Part shown: positions 14,145 to 23,936 of the stretch, piece after piece
Layout of the letters: each line of letters starts with the position of its first letter
How positions within the stretch are numbered: the first letter of the stretch is position 1
Assembly: GCA_964451365.1 (NCBI GenBank)
Contig: CAYVIB010000011.1
Location: 1 to 64,000 of the forward strand
DNA: 64,000 bases
Source of the DNA: CAYVIB01 sp964451365
GTDB taxonomy: Bacteria > Pseudomonadota > Gammaproteobacteria > Pseudomonadales > Cellvibrionaceae
Direction of reading: 5' to 3'
Position numbers and translations under genes: made by a program
Notes under the pieces: generated by a model
The model's input: the letters and a program-made list of their open reading frames with translations, nothing else
Told to the model about the DNA's origin: nothing
The model's database searches: none

Positions 14145-15122
14145 CTATCCCACCGCTGCCCGCGTAAACCACTCCCTCCCTTCCGGTTCATACACCACGC
14201 CATCATCCTTGGGAAACACACCAAAATCGTCGTAGTGCCGAACCGCCACCTTGGTTGTACTGGTATCGCCTTCCACCACAAAATCGCCGCGTGGCGAATA
14301 CGTTACCGCCGGAGGCGTCCAATTGTTTCTGCGGTTAGGCGACTGGTCGTTCCAGCGGAGTTTATTAAACAACACGTCGATGGCCGCCTGCTCCATGCGC
14401 AATAGATTTCTTCTGAAATCGGCATCGAGTGAAACACAATTGTTTTTTCGTTGGTCGGCATAGGAAACAACTGAACGCATTTCCATCCAATGGCTTATTT
14501 CCCTTGTTCCGTAACCGTAAAAAGGTGGTAGAAAACGAACCAACTTTTTTGCCAGGTCCGGAAATGACGATGCGAATGCAAGTTCGTACAGGCGCATGAA
14601 ATTTTTATAACAGGCGGCCTGATCGCCCGAGCTGTAGGTTTCGGATAAAAGCGCAACGCCGTCCATTCGATCGGAGAAGGAAAAAAGTGTTTTGAGACTG
14701 CTGCCGAGTTGATAATGGTGTGTTTGGTGAGTGTAGGGATGTATGCGTATGCCATCTGATTTCGCCAGAAAATCAATTTCAGATTCCGATTCGGGAATCA
14801 GCGCGACACACGACACGGGCGAACAAATTGTCCGCGAACATTTACCCAGCAGCGAGATAAGGTTTGCGACGTCTTCAATGGCGGATTCGCACTGGACGCG
14901 TTCCTGTTGCGGAATGATCAGGCGATTGGCGGTATCCACTTCCGGATATTTGGGCAGGGCGATTTCCGCTTTAATCAGCAAACGAAGTTTGTTTTCATCC
15001 TCGGACTGCCCTTCCAACACCCGCAGGGTCGCCAATTCAACTTCGCCAATCGCCACTTCCCACGAATCCCATCCGTTGGGCGCCGGGTCCATCTCCAGTA
15101 CAGCTAATCTGATCAGGCGCAT
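14145..15122 (-). CDS. hypothetical protein
   Basis: A 325-residue protein starting at ATG 15122, preceded by AAAGGAACACTTGA. No signal peptide, membrane segment or known motif; the sequence looks like a soluble alpha/beta protein with many Trp/Tyr near the C-terminus (KLRWNDQSPNRRNNWTPP). I do not recognise it. It lies downstream of the PVC-type lipoprotein gene on the same strand, separated by a hairpin, and converges on the GH11 gene. It may be co-expressed with either an upstream or its own promoter. Confidence 0.65.
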   Translation of the reverse strand: MRLIRLAVLEMDPAPNGWDSWEVAIGEVELATLRVLEGQSEDENKLRLLIKAEIALPKYPEVDTANRLIIPQQERVQCESAIEDVANLISLLGKCSRTICSPVSCVALIPESESEIDFLAKSDGIRIHPYTHQTHHYQLGSSLKTLFSFSDRMDGVALLSETYSSGDQAACYKNFMRLYELAFASSFPDLAKKLVRFLPPFYGYGTREISHWMEMRSVVSYADQRKNNCVSLDADFRRNLLRMEQAAIDVLFNKLRWNDQSPNRRNNWTPPAVTYSPRGDFVVEGDTSTTKVAVRHYDDFGVFPKDDGVVYEPEGREWFTRAAVG

Positions 15123-15167
15123 TCAAGTGTTCCTTTAACCTGGCATAGCACATAAAAGATCAGTACC

Positions 15168-15188
15168 AACCCGGCCAGCGGCCGGGTT
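15168..15188. terminator. terminator-like hairpin
   Basis: Perfect 9-bp stem AACCCGGCC / GGCCGGGTT with loop AGC, located between the PVC-type gene and the downstream 14145-15122 gene on the minus strand. There is no long U tract in the minus direction, so it may attenuate rather than stop the transcript. Confidence 0.5.
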
Positions 15189-15245
15189 TACAGAGCAAAA
15201 AAACTGTTCTTGGCAAGCAGTTTTCGTACCTTTTATACCATTAGC

Positions 15246-18200
15246 CTACTCTTTTAATCCAGACAAAAACGCTACCACGTCCCGAATCTCCCGCTTTGTC
15301 AGCAGTTTGCTCATATCCGGCATACTGGACGGCATGGCGGTTTGTTTGGCGATCTGGTCGCGGGGAATCTTTTGTTCCTGCCCTTCGCCGGTACGTATGA
15401 CTACTTCACCGTCGTTTTCCGACAGAAGGGTTCCGCCAAGAGTTCGTCCATCCTTGAGGTCCAACATCACAATTCCGTATCCGGGCGCAATTCTGGCACT
15501 GGGGTCGACCAGCGCTTCCAGCAATTGCTCGCGCGAAAGCTCAGAGGCGATTCCGGCCAATTGCGGACCGGCGGTGCCGCCAAAATCGTGGAATGCATGG
15601 CAACGCGTGCACTGCGCCGACTGATGGAGAAAAACGATGGACCTGGCCCTGTCCGCATCGCCGCCGTACAGGGTATCGCGGTAGGTGGTCATGACATCGG
15701 CCTTTGGCAAACTCGCCTCAATGGCCCGCAGGCGGCTCAGCAACTCCTCCGAACCGGTCGCCTCTACCGCTTCATTTAATTCCAGATAGGTTTCAGCCGG
15801 CACCCGACCCGCCCGCAGGTTCGCCAAAATCGTATCGAATACCGACCGCGTGTTTTCCAACGATAGCTTGCCCAACATTACAAGCGCGGATTGCTTTTCC
15901 TCAATCGAGCTTTTATTTGACTCCCCATCGTTAATGATGGCGCCCAGCAGGGAGACCATCAGCGGTTCGTCCAGCCCGGTTTTATCCAGCAGGTTCAGGC
16001 CGGTTACGCGCACCGATTTTTCCCGGTCCGCCATAGCCTTCCCGATAACCTCATCCATTCGCGAATAGTTGAGCGCCGCCAGTGCGCGAACGGCCGCCGC
16101 GCGGACATCCGCACTGCTGTCGTTGTTCAGGCTCGCCAACAGCGCCTCGCCGCCGGATTCGATACCGAGCTTGCCCAGGGCTTTGACGGCACTCAGGCGA
16201 ATGCCGGCATCCTGGTCCCGGGTGAGTACAACAAGCGTCCCCCTCGCCAGTTCCCGAACCGGTCCGGCGTCGCGTGCTATTGAGCCCCGGTAGCGACCAT
16301 CGACCCGATCGAATACGGACGGATTGATCCAGGTGCTGAGAGTATCTATCGCCTCACTTCGCATGGTGGACGGCGCCTGTGAATTCTCCAGGTACCGGAC
16401 GAGGTTTTGCAGCGCGGACTCTGACCCGATGCGCAGATTGGCGTTGATCGCGCGACGAATCAGCGGTTCGCCGGTAAACTCCGTGGTCGTCAGCAAATCG
16501 CCCAGGGCGGGCAGCGCGGCGGGAATGGAGAAGTCGTCGTTAATAGCCCGCGCGGCTTCGGTGACGATATATTCATCCTGGTCCCGCAGAAACACTGCCA
16601 CGGCAGGGCTTTCCATTCTCCGCAACGCCACCACAGCGGCGATCCGCAGTGCCCGCGAAGGGCTGTCCGCCAATGCCACCACCGCGCTCACGTCACCTAT
16701 GCGCGCCAGTGCAAGGCTGCCCGCATGCCGCAAATACGCATCCTTGTCGTTGTTTTGTTCCAGCATGGCGACAATCGGATCGAGGGCCGCGTGATAGCCG
16801 ATGCGCCCCAAGGCTTCCGCGGCAAAAAAACGGGAGCGGCTGTAGTCATCCTTCAGCAGCGGTATAAGCGCGTCACCGGCCTCGCGATAGCGCACATCCC
16901 CAAGCATTTTGGCCGCCTGGGCACGAATTTCCGGGTCCTCATCCTGTAACAGGGGGATAAGTGATTCTGCATATTTCGGCTTCTGCCGGGCCAGTTGACT
17001 GATACCCCAGATGGCGTGAATGCGGGCCAACTGGTGGCTACGGTCCGCCAATGCGGCCTCGAATGCGGCCCCGCCTTCCTTATCCCGTTTGGCCAACTCG
17101 AATTGGGCCTTTTGCCGCACGCGCATATCCGCGTTCTTTAAAATTTCCACCAGTTCATCTTCCGTTTTCCCGTTAAAATCCGCCGCCAGCAGGTTGCGGG
17201 TCAATTGCCGCGTCTGGCCGGAAAAGGGATTATTGGTGTCGATCTTCCAGATCCGGCCGGCATTCTTGGTGCCCCAGCCATCAATCCAATCCGCCGCGTA
17301 CATGGCGCCGTCGGGACCGAAATCGAGACCGGTGGTGAGAACGCCCTTCAGGAACGGCTGGTGACTGGCGAGTTCGAAGGATGCGCCCTTGGGCGCCAGT
17401 TTAAAGGCGTGAATACCGGACTGGGCCGGGTTGCCAACAAACTCCACCACAAAAAAAGTGTTCAGCCAGTCCGGTCCCAGCGCCGTGCCGGGGTTGTAAA
17501 CCATACCGGTGGGGCCGTTGACAAAACCGGCAATCGGTGGGGTGATATAGGCCGGCTGCTTTTCATGGCGCGGCAGGTGGAGACCTTCATCCATCCACAC
17601 CTTATAGCTATTATTGTCCGGATCGCGATACTTGCCGAACTGCCAGTTTATCCGCCAACCACTGTCGGACCCGTCGGTGAGGTACACCAGGCGCTCCCGC
17701 TCCTCCGGGTGATCGCCATCGTTGTCGACGCTGATCAGGTTGCCGTACTCATCAAAAACAAACTCGTGGGTATTGCGAACTCCCATGGCAAAAACTTCAA
17801 AATTGCTGCCATCGGGGTTGGAACGGACTATCACACCGCGATTGGGGTACTTCCAGGTTTTGCCGTTCTTGTCCGAACCCTTGCCGTGAAAGCCGATGTC
17901 ACCTATGCCCCAGTAAATGCGACCGTCCGGGCCCACCTCCAGGCCGGACATACCGTGCCCGCTGAATCCGACGTGAATCCCGAAGCCGTGGGCAATGGAG
18001 GTTTTGTAGTCGGCGATACCGTCGTCGTTTTCGTCCCGGATGCGCCACAAATCCGGTCCCGCGCCGACAAATAACTCACCCTCGTGACTCAGGACCGCAC
18101 CGGCCACATCGGTCACCTCGGTATGGAAATCCTCCACCACCAGTTGGGATTTGTCCGCGATGCCATCCCCATCGGTATCCTCCACGCGATAAACGTGCTC

Positions 18201-18719
18201 CCTTTCAATGGTCAAATCACGCCAATCGCGCGAACCATCGCCGTTGATGTCCTGCATCCACTGGTTTTTTTCGCTGTTTTCCGGCGCCAACCACTTTTGA
18301 AAAAAAGCACGCTTGTCATCGATTGACTGGATTGCCAGCGAATCCGCCTCCCAATCGCGATGGCCGCGGATATCGAATTCGGAATTTTTCTGGCGATTGG
18401 TGCGGGTGTAATAAATACGGCCCTGATCATCGATATCGATCGAGATCGGGTCCGCCACGAGTTTGTCCGTACCCCACAGCTTTAACTGAAGCCCCTCTGC
18501 CAGTTCGGGTGATACTAACGCCTCGGCCGCCCGCGCGGCTTTTTGAACATCGACGGGGGACAGTGTTTTTATCCTGAGATCGGCAGGCTGTTCCATTTTA
18601 ATGGCGGTGCCGGGATCTTTTGCATTTTGGGGTTTTTCACCGCAGGAATTTAACGGCAGGACGAGAAAAATAAGGATCACGCGCAAAGAGCGCAAAAACT
18701 TGGGAGGATTTCGCATCAT
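15246..18719 (-). CDS. PVC-type membrane-bound dehydrogenase / HEAT / cytochrome c lipoprotein
   Basis: An 1157-residue exported lipoprotein. The N-terminus has a signal and lipobox (LPLNSC, Cys26). Next comes a six-bladed glucose/sorbosone-dehydrogenase-like beta-propeller (about 55-500; motifs VEDTDGDGIADKS, GLEVGPDGRIYWGIGDIGFH, GLDFGPDGAMYAADWIDGWG), then a long series of HEAT repeats (about 510-1000; DPEIRAQAAKMLGDVR and similar), then a cytochrome c module with CTRCH (Cys1037, Cys1040, His1041). This layout is the membrane-bound dehydrogenase domain family abundant in Planctomycetes and Verrucomicrobia, thought to oxidise sugars or alcohols and pass electrons to heme. The substrate is unknown. 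Divergent from the response-regulator remnant; probably acquired, by inference from the family's distribution. Confidence 0.85.
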   Translation of the reverse strand: MMRNPPKFLRSLRVILIFLVLPLNSCGEKPQNAKDPGTAIKMEQPADLRIKTLSPVDVQKAARAAEALVSPELAEGLQLKLWGTDKLVADPISIDIDDQGRIYYTRTNRQKNSEFDIRGHRDWEADSLAIQSIDDKRAFFQKWLAPENSEKNQWMQDINGDGSRDWRDLTIEREHVYRVEDTDGDGIADKSQLVVEDFHTEVTDVAGAVLSHEGELFVGAGPDLWRIRDENDDGIADYKTSIAHGFGIHVGFSGHGMSGLEVGPDGRIYWGIGDIGFHGKGSDKNGKTWKYPNRGVIVRSNPDGSNFEVFAMGVRNTHEFVFDEYGNLISVDNDGDHPEERERLVYLTDGSDSGWRINWQFGKYRDPDNNSYKVWMDEGLHLPRHEKQPAYITPPIAGFVNGPTGMVYNPGTALGPDWLNTFFVVEFVGNPAQSGIHAFKLAPKGASFELASHQPFLKGVLTTGLDFGPDGAMYAADWIDGWGTKNAGRIWKIDTNNPFSGQTRQLTRNLLAADFNGKTEDELVEILKNADMRVRQKAQFELAKRDKEGGAAFEAALADRSHQLARIHAIWGISQLARQKPKYAESLIPLLQDEDPEIRAQAAKMLGDVRYREAGDALIPLLKDDYSRSRFFAAEALGRIGYHAALDPIVAMLEQNNDKDAYLRHAGSLALARIGDVSAVVALADSPSRALRIAAVVALRRMESPAVAVFLRDQDEYIVTEAARAINDDFSIPAALPALGDLLTTTEFTGEPLIRRAINANLRIGSESALQNLVRYLENSQAPSTMRSEAIDTLSTWINPSVFDRVDGRYRGSIARDAGPVRELARGTLVVLTRDQDAGIRLSAVKALGKLGIESGGEALLASLNNDSSADVRAAAVRALAALNYSRMDEVIGKAMADREKSVRVTGLNLLDKTGLDEPLMVSLLGAIINDGESNKSSIEEKQSALVMLGKLSLENTRSVFDTILANLRAGRVPAETYLELNEAVEATGSEELLSRLRAIEASLPKADVMTTYRDTLYGGDADRARSIVFLHQSAQCTRCHAFHDFGGTAGPQLAGIASELSREQLLEALVDPSARIAPGYGIVMLDLKDGRTLGGTLLSENDGEVVIRTGEGQEQKIPRDQIAKQTAMPSSMPDMSKLLTKREIRDVVAFLSGLKE

Positions 18720-18927
18720 GATTAGGTCGTGAAAACTGATTTTACGGCATAGCCGTTGTTATTGTTTCTGGCATGTAATAAGCCTTCCAGCCACATACTA
18801 TAGACACACGAACAGCTAATTGCACGCCATCAAAAGAACTCCGGCGCCCCCATTGTTTATTTCTGTGACAGGTCCTGTCGAAAAACGCAGAATCAGGGCC
18901 CGCAGACTGACATGCAGACCACCCACC

Positions 18928-19290
18928 TTGAAGATATTAATAATCGACGATCACCCGCCGGTAAGCGAAGGTATCGCAGGGTTGCTGTCCACAGTGGAGG
19001 AAGATGTTCAGACCACCAGTGCCCAGAATAGCCGACTGGGGGTCGAACTCGCCGTCACCCTGCAACCGGACCTGATCCTGCTGGAGCTGCAGATGCCGGA
19101 TCTGGATGGTTTCGACGCCCTGTCAGTATTCGGCGAGAAACTGCCGGCAACCTCGGTGGTTATTGTCTCCGGCTCCCTGGAACCGAAAGACATGGAAAAA
19201 GCCATCAGCATGGGCGCCATGGGCTTTATTCCCAAAACTGCCTCATCCGATATCATGCGCCACGCGCTCACGCTTATTATGTCTGGTGTC
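18928..19290 (+). pseudogene. truncated NarL-type response regulator
   Basis: A receiver domain of about 121 residues beginning at TTG 18928: ILIIDDHPPVSEGIAGLL (acidic pair Asp-Asp), phospho-acceptor region PDLILLELQMPDLDG, VVIVSG, and IPKTAS with the conserved Lys. The position of the phospho-acceptor Asp reads Glu (LELQMPD), so phosphorylation may be lost. The homology stops at LTLIMSGV; the linker and LuxR-type HTH output domain are missing. Beyond 19290 the frame runs into the antisense of the neighbouring kinase remnant. Confidence 0.8.
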
Positions 19291-20334
19291 GGTAATTTCC
19301 AAAAGAACATGTTGATTTTTACTTTTGCAGGTAACTTTCACCATACCCGAGTCGGTATAGCGAATGGCGTTGGACACCAGGTTGCGAATAATCCGGCTGA
19401 GCAGCGCGGGGTCGGTATAAAGGCATACCGGCGTCGTCTCCACGACAAGGCGCAATCCTTTGCCGGCGGCTTCCGCCTGAAATTCATTCTTGATCGGAGC
19501 GAGAATATCGGCCAGGGAAACATGTGCTTTTTCCATGGTCAGGGTCCCGGCATCCAGTTTGGAAATATCCAGCAACGCATTGAACATCAGTGCCTGCAAC
19601 GGTTGGTGCAGGTCATGGCTGGCCGCCGCGAGAAACTTGGATTTAGCGATATTCGCGTTTTCCGCTTCTTCCTTTTTTCGGGCCAGCTCAAAACGCAGCG
19701 CTGAATTTCAACAAAGCGTTTATAACTGTCCTGGCCCACGACAAACATCATTACCGCGTACATTGTTCCCAGAACCGCCAAACCATAAAAAACCGGTGTC
19801 CCAATCAAGAAGCAATTCACCACGAATGCCGTCATCACCGGAATGTTATAGACCTGTCCCACCAGCGGATATGTCGTGCTCGCGTGCGCCGCGCCCACAC
19901 AGGTGGCAACCAGAATCATCATGATCAACATTTCGTATTCGATAAAATCCGGCAAGGTCAGGATGAACAGCGCCGACGCCCACACCAACCCGGTGGACAT
20001 GACGGCCAGGGCGTAAAGAATTCCCCAGCGGGGAAAATGCTCGGCCGCCACATCCGTTTTCCAAAACCGCCAGGCAATGGTCAGGCGCAGGGAACAAGAG
20101 GCGGTAAGCGCGGCAAACCAGCCGTACAATATCGACGAAGGCAACAATTCGTTGGGAATAAAAACCAGAACCAGGCCGGTGGCCCAACTGTTGATGCTGG
20201 TCATAATGGCCCGCTGGTAAATGGCTGACCTGCTCGGCTCTCACCCGTTTGTTCTGGTCGCTCTCGCTTACCGATTCGTGCCAGTCCACTTTTGCGTTGC
20301 CTCTGGTTTTTATATGGGTGATGATACCGTCCAA
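19285..20334 (-). pseudogene. truncated, frameshifted sensor histidine kinase
   Basis: Remnant of a membrane sensor kinase of the ASHDLRQPLHAL family, in three reading-frame pieces. Piece 1 (from 20334) ends RVRAEQVSHL; a frameshift near 20225 leads to YQRAIMTSINSW and five to six membrane spans; a second near 19705 leads to ALRFELARKKEEAENANIAK and the H box AASHDLHQPLQAL. About 25 residues that normally separate the H box from NALLDISKLDAGT are missing. The N box (RNLVSNAIRY) is present, but the protein ends at LLEITDT, before the GIGIP part of the G1 box, where it meets the response regulator remnant head-on. Confidence 0.85.
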
Positions 20335-20519
20335 TGCAGATAAAGCGAACGCGTCAAAAGTCGTACGACCTTCGCACTATAGTTATGACAAGACTAATAC
20401 CGTATGCCACTTCCTAAGCTAAAATTCTTTTAATACAGGTGCCACCGAACGGTTCGCCTTGCGATCTTCGCGGATAGTTTTTACGGTCGCACGCGACGCG
20501 TCATTTACGCGACTGATTT

Positions 20520-21266
20520 TTATTTGGGGTTAAGCGTGCCTTTATGCAATTTCACCGGCTTGTGCACTTTCCGCATTTTAATGTTCAGCATTTCCACACC
20601 CAGCGAAAACGCCATGGCGAAATAGATATAGCCCTTTGGTACGTGCACTTCGAAGCCTTCGGCCATTAACGTAACACCGACTACCACAAGGAAAGACAAC
20701 GCCAGCATTTTGATGGTTGGATGGGAGTCGACGAAATCACCTATCGCTTTGGCGGCAAATAACATAACACCAACGGCAAGGATAATCGCGATCGCCATAA
20801 TGGATAAATGATCCACCAGGCCAACGGCGGTGATCACGGAATCAAGTGAGAAAACGATATCCAGTATGGCGATTTGCACCAGCACCATGCCAAAACTTGC
20901 GGTAACAACTTCCGCCTCGGCGCCGTCCTCGCCTTCCAGGCTGTTGTGGATTTCGTGAGTGGCTTTACCCAATAAGAACAACCCGCCGCCAATCAGGATA
21001 ATGTCGCGACCGGAAATCTCCTCACCGAAAACGGTAAACCAGGTTTCCGTCAACCCCATCACCCAGGCCAGCGAAAACAACAGCCCCAGACGTGCAATCA
21101 TCGCCAAACTCAACCCCAACCTGCGGGCAACCGCTCGCTGGTTGGGCGGCAACCGGCCCACCAAAATCGAAATAAAAATAATGTTGTCGATGCCCAGTAC
21201 AATTTCCAACGCGGTCAATGTTGCCAGTGCAATCCACGCTTCGGGGGTAACTATCCATTCGAACAT
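20520..21266 (-). CDS. TerC-family integral membrane protein
   Basis: A 248-residue inner-membrane protein with about seven spans. It has both family signatures with membrane-embedded acidic residues: LEIVLGIDNIIF (about 21-32) and ILDIVFSLDSVITAVG (about 132-148). TerC/YgdQ-like proteins are implicated in manganese or other metal export and in protection of exported metalloproteins. GAGGG lies 9 nt before the ATG. I examined the 160 bp upstream for a manganese (yybP-ykoY) riboswitch and saw none. It appears monocistronic, between the kinase remnant and eda. Confidence 0.85.
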   Translation of the reverse strand: MFEWIVTPEAWIALATLTALEIVLGIDNIIFISILVGRLPPNQRAVARRLGLSLAMIARLGLLFSLAWVMGLTETWFTVFGEEISGRDIILIGGGLFLLGKATHEIHNSLEGEDGAEAEVVTASFGMVLVQIAILDIVFSLDSVITAVGLVDHLSIMAIAIILAVGVMLFAAKAIGDFVDSHPTIKMLALSFLVVVGVTLMAEGFEVHVPKGYIYFAMAFSLGVEMLNIKMRKVHKPVKLHKGTLNPK

Positions 21267-21429
21267 AACAAATAACCCTCATTAATATGTGCAACGAAAA
21301 GATTGAAACTGCAGGTTAACCGTTCGCCGCCCGGCACCCCACCCGCACGTCGGAACGACACGGATGTATTCATGCGATGTCAAGATCTCTTTCCGGACTA
21401 CCCCCGCTCTTTCTATTCAAATTAACTTT

Positions 21430-22053
21430 CTACACCTTCTCCATGGTCCGCGCGGCAATATCGGTAATAACCTGCCAGTTCTTCGCCGCAACTGCTTCCT
21501 TTGGCACCAGCCAGGTTCCCCCCACGCAGGCGACATTGGGCAACGCCAGGAAATCGGTAAAGGTATCGATGGTTAATCCGCCAGTGGGGCAAAAACTGAT
21601 TTGCGGCAACGGGCCACCGATGGACTTTAACAGCGGCAATCCCCCCACCGCGACGGCCGGAAATAATTTAAAACAACTCAACCCCAACTCCATCCCGGTC
21701 ATCACTTCCGACGGCGAGGCGACTCCCGGCAACAGTTCCACTCCCAGGTCCTGGGACTTTTTAATCAGGTTCGGAGTCAATCCCGGTGACACAGCAAAAT
21801 CCACTCCAATCCGAGCCACATCCTTTAAATTCTGTTCGCTCACCACGGTGCCGACACCCACAAGCACATCGGAACATTCCGCCTTGATTGCCCGAATGCT
21901 GTCGAGCGCGGCGGAAGTGCGCAGCGTAATCTCCACCGCCTTGATGCCACCGGCTTTCAAAGCATTGGTCACCGGCACCGCGTCTTCCACATTATCAATA
22001 ACAATTACCGGCATTACACCGATAGGTTCGAGAAATTCTTTTGTGATTGCCAC
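21430..22053 (-). CDS. eda: 2-dehydro-3-deoxy-phosphogluconate (KDPG) aldolase
   Basis: Cleaves KDPG to pyruvate and glyceraldehyde 3-phosphate, the last step of the Entner-Doudoroff pathway. 207 residues from GTG 22053, chosen because TAGGAAG is 6 nt upstream and the longer open frame has an N-terminus unlike the family. Motifs: VMPVIVIDN, the catalytic Glu in VEITLRT, VGVGTV, and the Schiff-base Lys in CFKLFPA. It begins 16 bp after the edd stop on the same strand and is surely co-transcribed with it. Confidence 0.95.
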   Translation of the reverse strand: MAITKEFLEPIGVMPVIVIDNVEDAVPVTNALKAGGIKAVEITLRTSAALDSIRAIKAECSDVLVGVGTVVSEQNLKDVARIGVDFAVSPGLTPNLIKKSQDLGVELLPGVASPSEVMTGMELGLSCFKLFPAVAVGGLPLLKSIGGPLPQISFCPTGGLTIDTFTDFLALPNVACVGGTWLVPKEAVAAKNWQVITDIAARTMEKV

Positions 22054-22069
22054 TACACGACTTCCTAAT

Positions 22070-23890
22070 TTAAATGTTGTGCTTGAAATCAAATATGGTC
22101 GCGCCCGACTGGGATACGCCCACGGCGGTGCGCATACCACCAAACAAATTGCGTCCAAGGTTTTGTGGCACTGGTTTGTGCGTTTCCGCCACCCGTACGG
22201 CCAGTTCCTCATCGCTAAGCAAAACTTTCACTTCGCCCTTTTCCGCATCAAAACGAATAATATCGCCTGTTTTTATTTTATTTAAGTTACCACCACAGGC
22301 AGCTTCCGGTGACATGTGGATCGCCGCCGGCACTTTACCCGAAGCGCCGGACATCCGGCCATCGGTTACCAACGCAACCTTAAAGCCTTTATCCTGCAGC
22401 AATCCCAATGGCGGAGTCATTTTATGCAACTCCGGCATACCGTTGGCGCTCGGCCCCTGGAAGCGCACCACCGCGACAAAATCCTTTTCCAGTTCACCGC
22501 GCTTGAAGGCATCAATCAATTCGTTCTGCGACTCAAAAACGATGCAGGGCGCTTCAACAAAACGGTTTTCTTCCGCCACCGCGGAAATCTTAATCACACC
22601 TTCCCCGAGATTGCCCTTCATCACGCGCAATCCCCCTTCGTCATCAAACGGATCACTTGCTGGGCGCAAGACAAGCGGGTTTCGTGTTTCCGTCATTGGC
22701 CAGTCCCAGATCGCCTCGCCTTTTTCATTCATCGCGGGCGCCTTCTCATAGGCTTCCAGCCCTTCTCCCATAATGGTGACGACGTCCTCGTTCAGCATTC
22801 CGGCGAGGCGCAACTCGCGTACCAGAAACGCCATGCCACCGGCCGCCTGGAAATGATTAACGTCGGCTTCACCGTTGGGGTAAACCCTTGCAAGCAGTGG
22901 TGTGACCCGGGAAATCCTGTCCATATCATCCCAGGTGATTTCGATACCGGCCGCCCTGGCGATTGCGACAATATGCAATGTGTGATTGGTGGAACCGCCG
23001 GTGGCCAACAAACCCACTATCGCGTTGACCAGCGATTTCTCAGTGATGACATTATAAAGCGGCGTGTAATTTCCGGCAGGTTGCGTGACTTTGATCAGGC
23101 GATCCACCGCCGCGCGCGTCAGTGCATCGCGCAAGTCGGTTCCAGGCGTGACGAACGAAGCGCCCGGCAACTGCACACCGAGCATTTCCACCATCATCTG
23201 GTTGGTATTGGCGGTACCATAAAATGTGCAGGTTCCCGCGCTGTGATATGACGCGGCTTCCACGTCCTGCATTTTTTCCCGGTCCACTTCACCGGCCGCG
23301 TACCGCTGTCGGACTTTGGCTTTTTCCTTGTTGGGGATACCCGAACCCATTGGGCCGGCGGGGACGAAGACCGCGGGAATATGGCCAAACTGCAACGCGC
23401 CGATCAACATACCCGGTACAATTTTGTCGCACACACCCAAAAACATATTGCCATCGAACATGTTATGGGTCAGGCCGATTGCAGTAGCCATCGCCACGAC
23501 TTCGCGGCTGAACAGGCTTAATTCCATTCCCGCCTGCCCCTGTGTTACACCGTCGCACATAGCCGGCACGCCGCCGGCCACCTGCGCAGTCGAACCCAGT
23601 GCGCGCGCTGCTTTTTTAATTAACTTGGGATAGGTTTCCAGGGGCTGGTGCGCCGATAACATATCGTTAAAAGATGTGGTAATGCCAAGGTTGGCACTTT
23701 GCATCAAACGGATCGCCTGTTTATCGGTTTGATTGCAGGCGGCGTAGGCGTGCGCCAGGTTACCGCACGACAACCTTGTCTTCGGCGGGTTGTCCCGCAT
23801 GGTATTACGCATCATTTCCACGTAAGCCTCACGATTGACGCGACTGCGTTTGATTATCTGTTGCGTAACCTGTTGTATAACTTTATGCAT
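22070..23890 (-). CDS. edd: phosphogluconate dehydratase
   Basis: Dehydrates 6-phosphogluconate to KDPG. 606 residues, the usual length of the IlvD/Edd family. Seen: the N-terminal CGNLAHAYAA region, SANLGITTSFNDMLSAHQP, CDGVTQGQAGMELSLFSRE, GVCDKIVPGMLIGAL, GGSTNHTLHI and the C-terminal DGRMSGASGKVPAAIH. The conserved cysteines that hold the 4Fe-4S cluster are in these segments. The gene lies between zwf (46 bp upstream) and eda (16 bp downstream), giving a zwf-edd-eda operon with no 6-phosphogluconolactonase gene in it. Confidence 0.96.
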   Translation of the reverse strand: MHKVIQQVTQQIIKRSRVNREAYVEMMRNTMRDNPPKTRLSCGNLAHAYAACNQTDKQAIRLMQSANLGITTSFNDMLSAHQPLETYPKLIKKAARALGSTAQVAGGVPAMCDGVTQGQAGMELSLFSREVVAMATAIGLTHNMFDGNMFLGVCDKIVPGMLIGALQFGHIPAVFVPAGPMGSGIPNKEKAKVRQRYAAGEVDREKMQDVEAASYHSAGTCTFYGTANTNQMMVEMLGVQLPGASFVTPGTDLRDALTRAAVDRLIKVTQPAGNYTPLYNVITEKSLVNAIVGLLATGGSTNHTLHIVAIARAAGIEITWDDMDRISRVTPLLARVYPNGEADVNHFQAAGGMAFLVRELRLAGMLNEDVVTIMGEGLEAYEKAPAMNEKGEAIWDWPMTETRNPLVLRPASDPFDDEGGLRVMKGNLGEGVIKISAVAEENRFVEAPCIVFESQNELIDAFKRGELEKDFVAVVRFQGPSANGMPELHKMTPPLGLLQDKGFKVALVTDGRMSGASGKVPAAIHMSPEAACGGNLNKIKTGDIIRFDAEKGEVKVLLSDEELAVRVAETHKPVPQNLGRNLFGGMRTAVGVSQSGATIFDFKHNI

Positions 23891-23936
23891 TTGGATTTTA
23901 CTTTTGCTTAAAAAAATGGCGGGTGGCGCCGTACAA

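Noticed and set aside
21267..21429. manganese (yybP-ykoY) riboswitch before the terC-family gene
   Set aside because: Checked the upstream sequence on the minus strand; the conserved loop sequences are not there.
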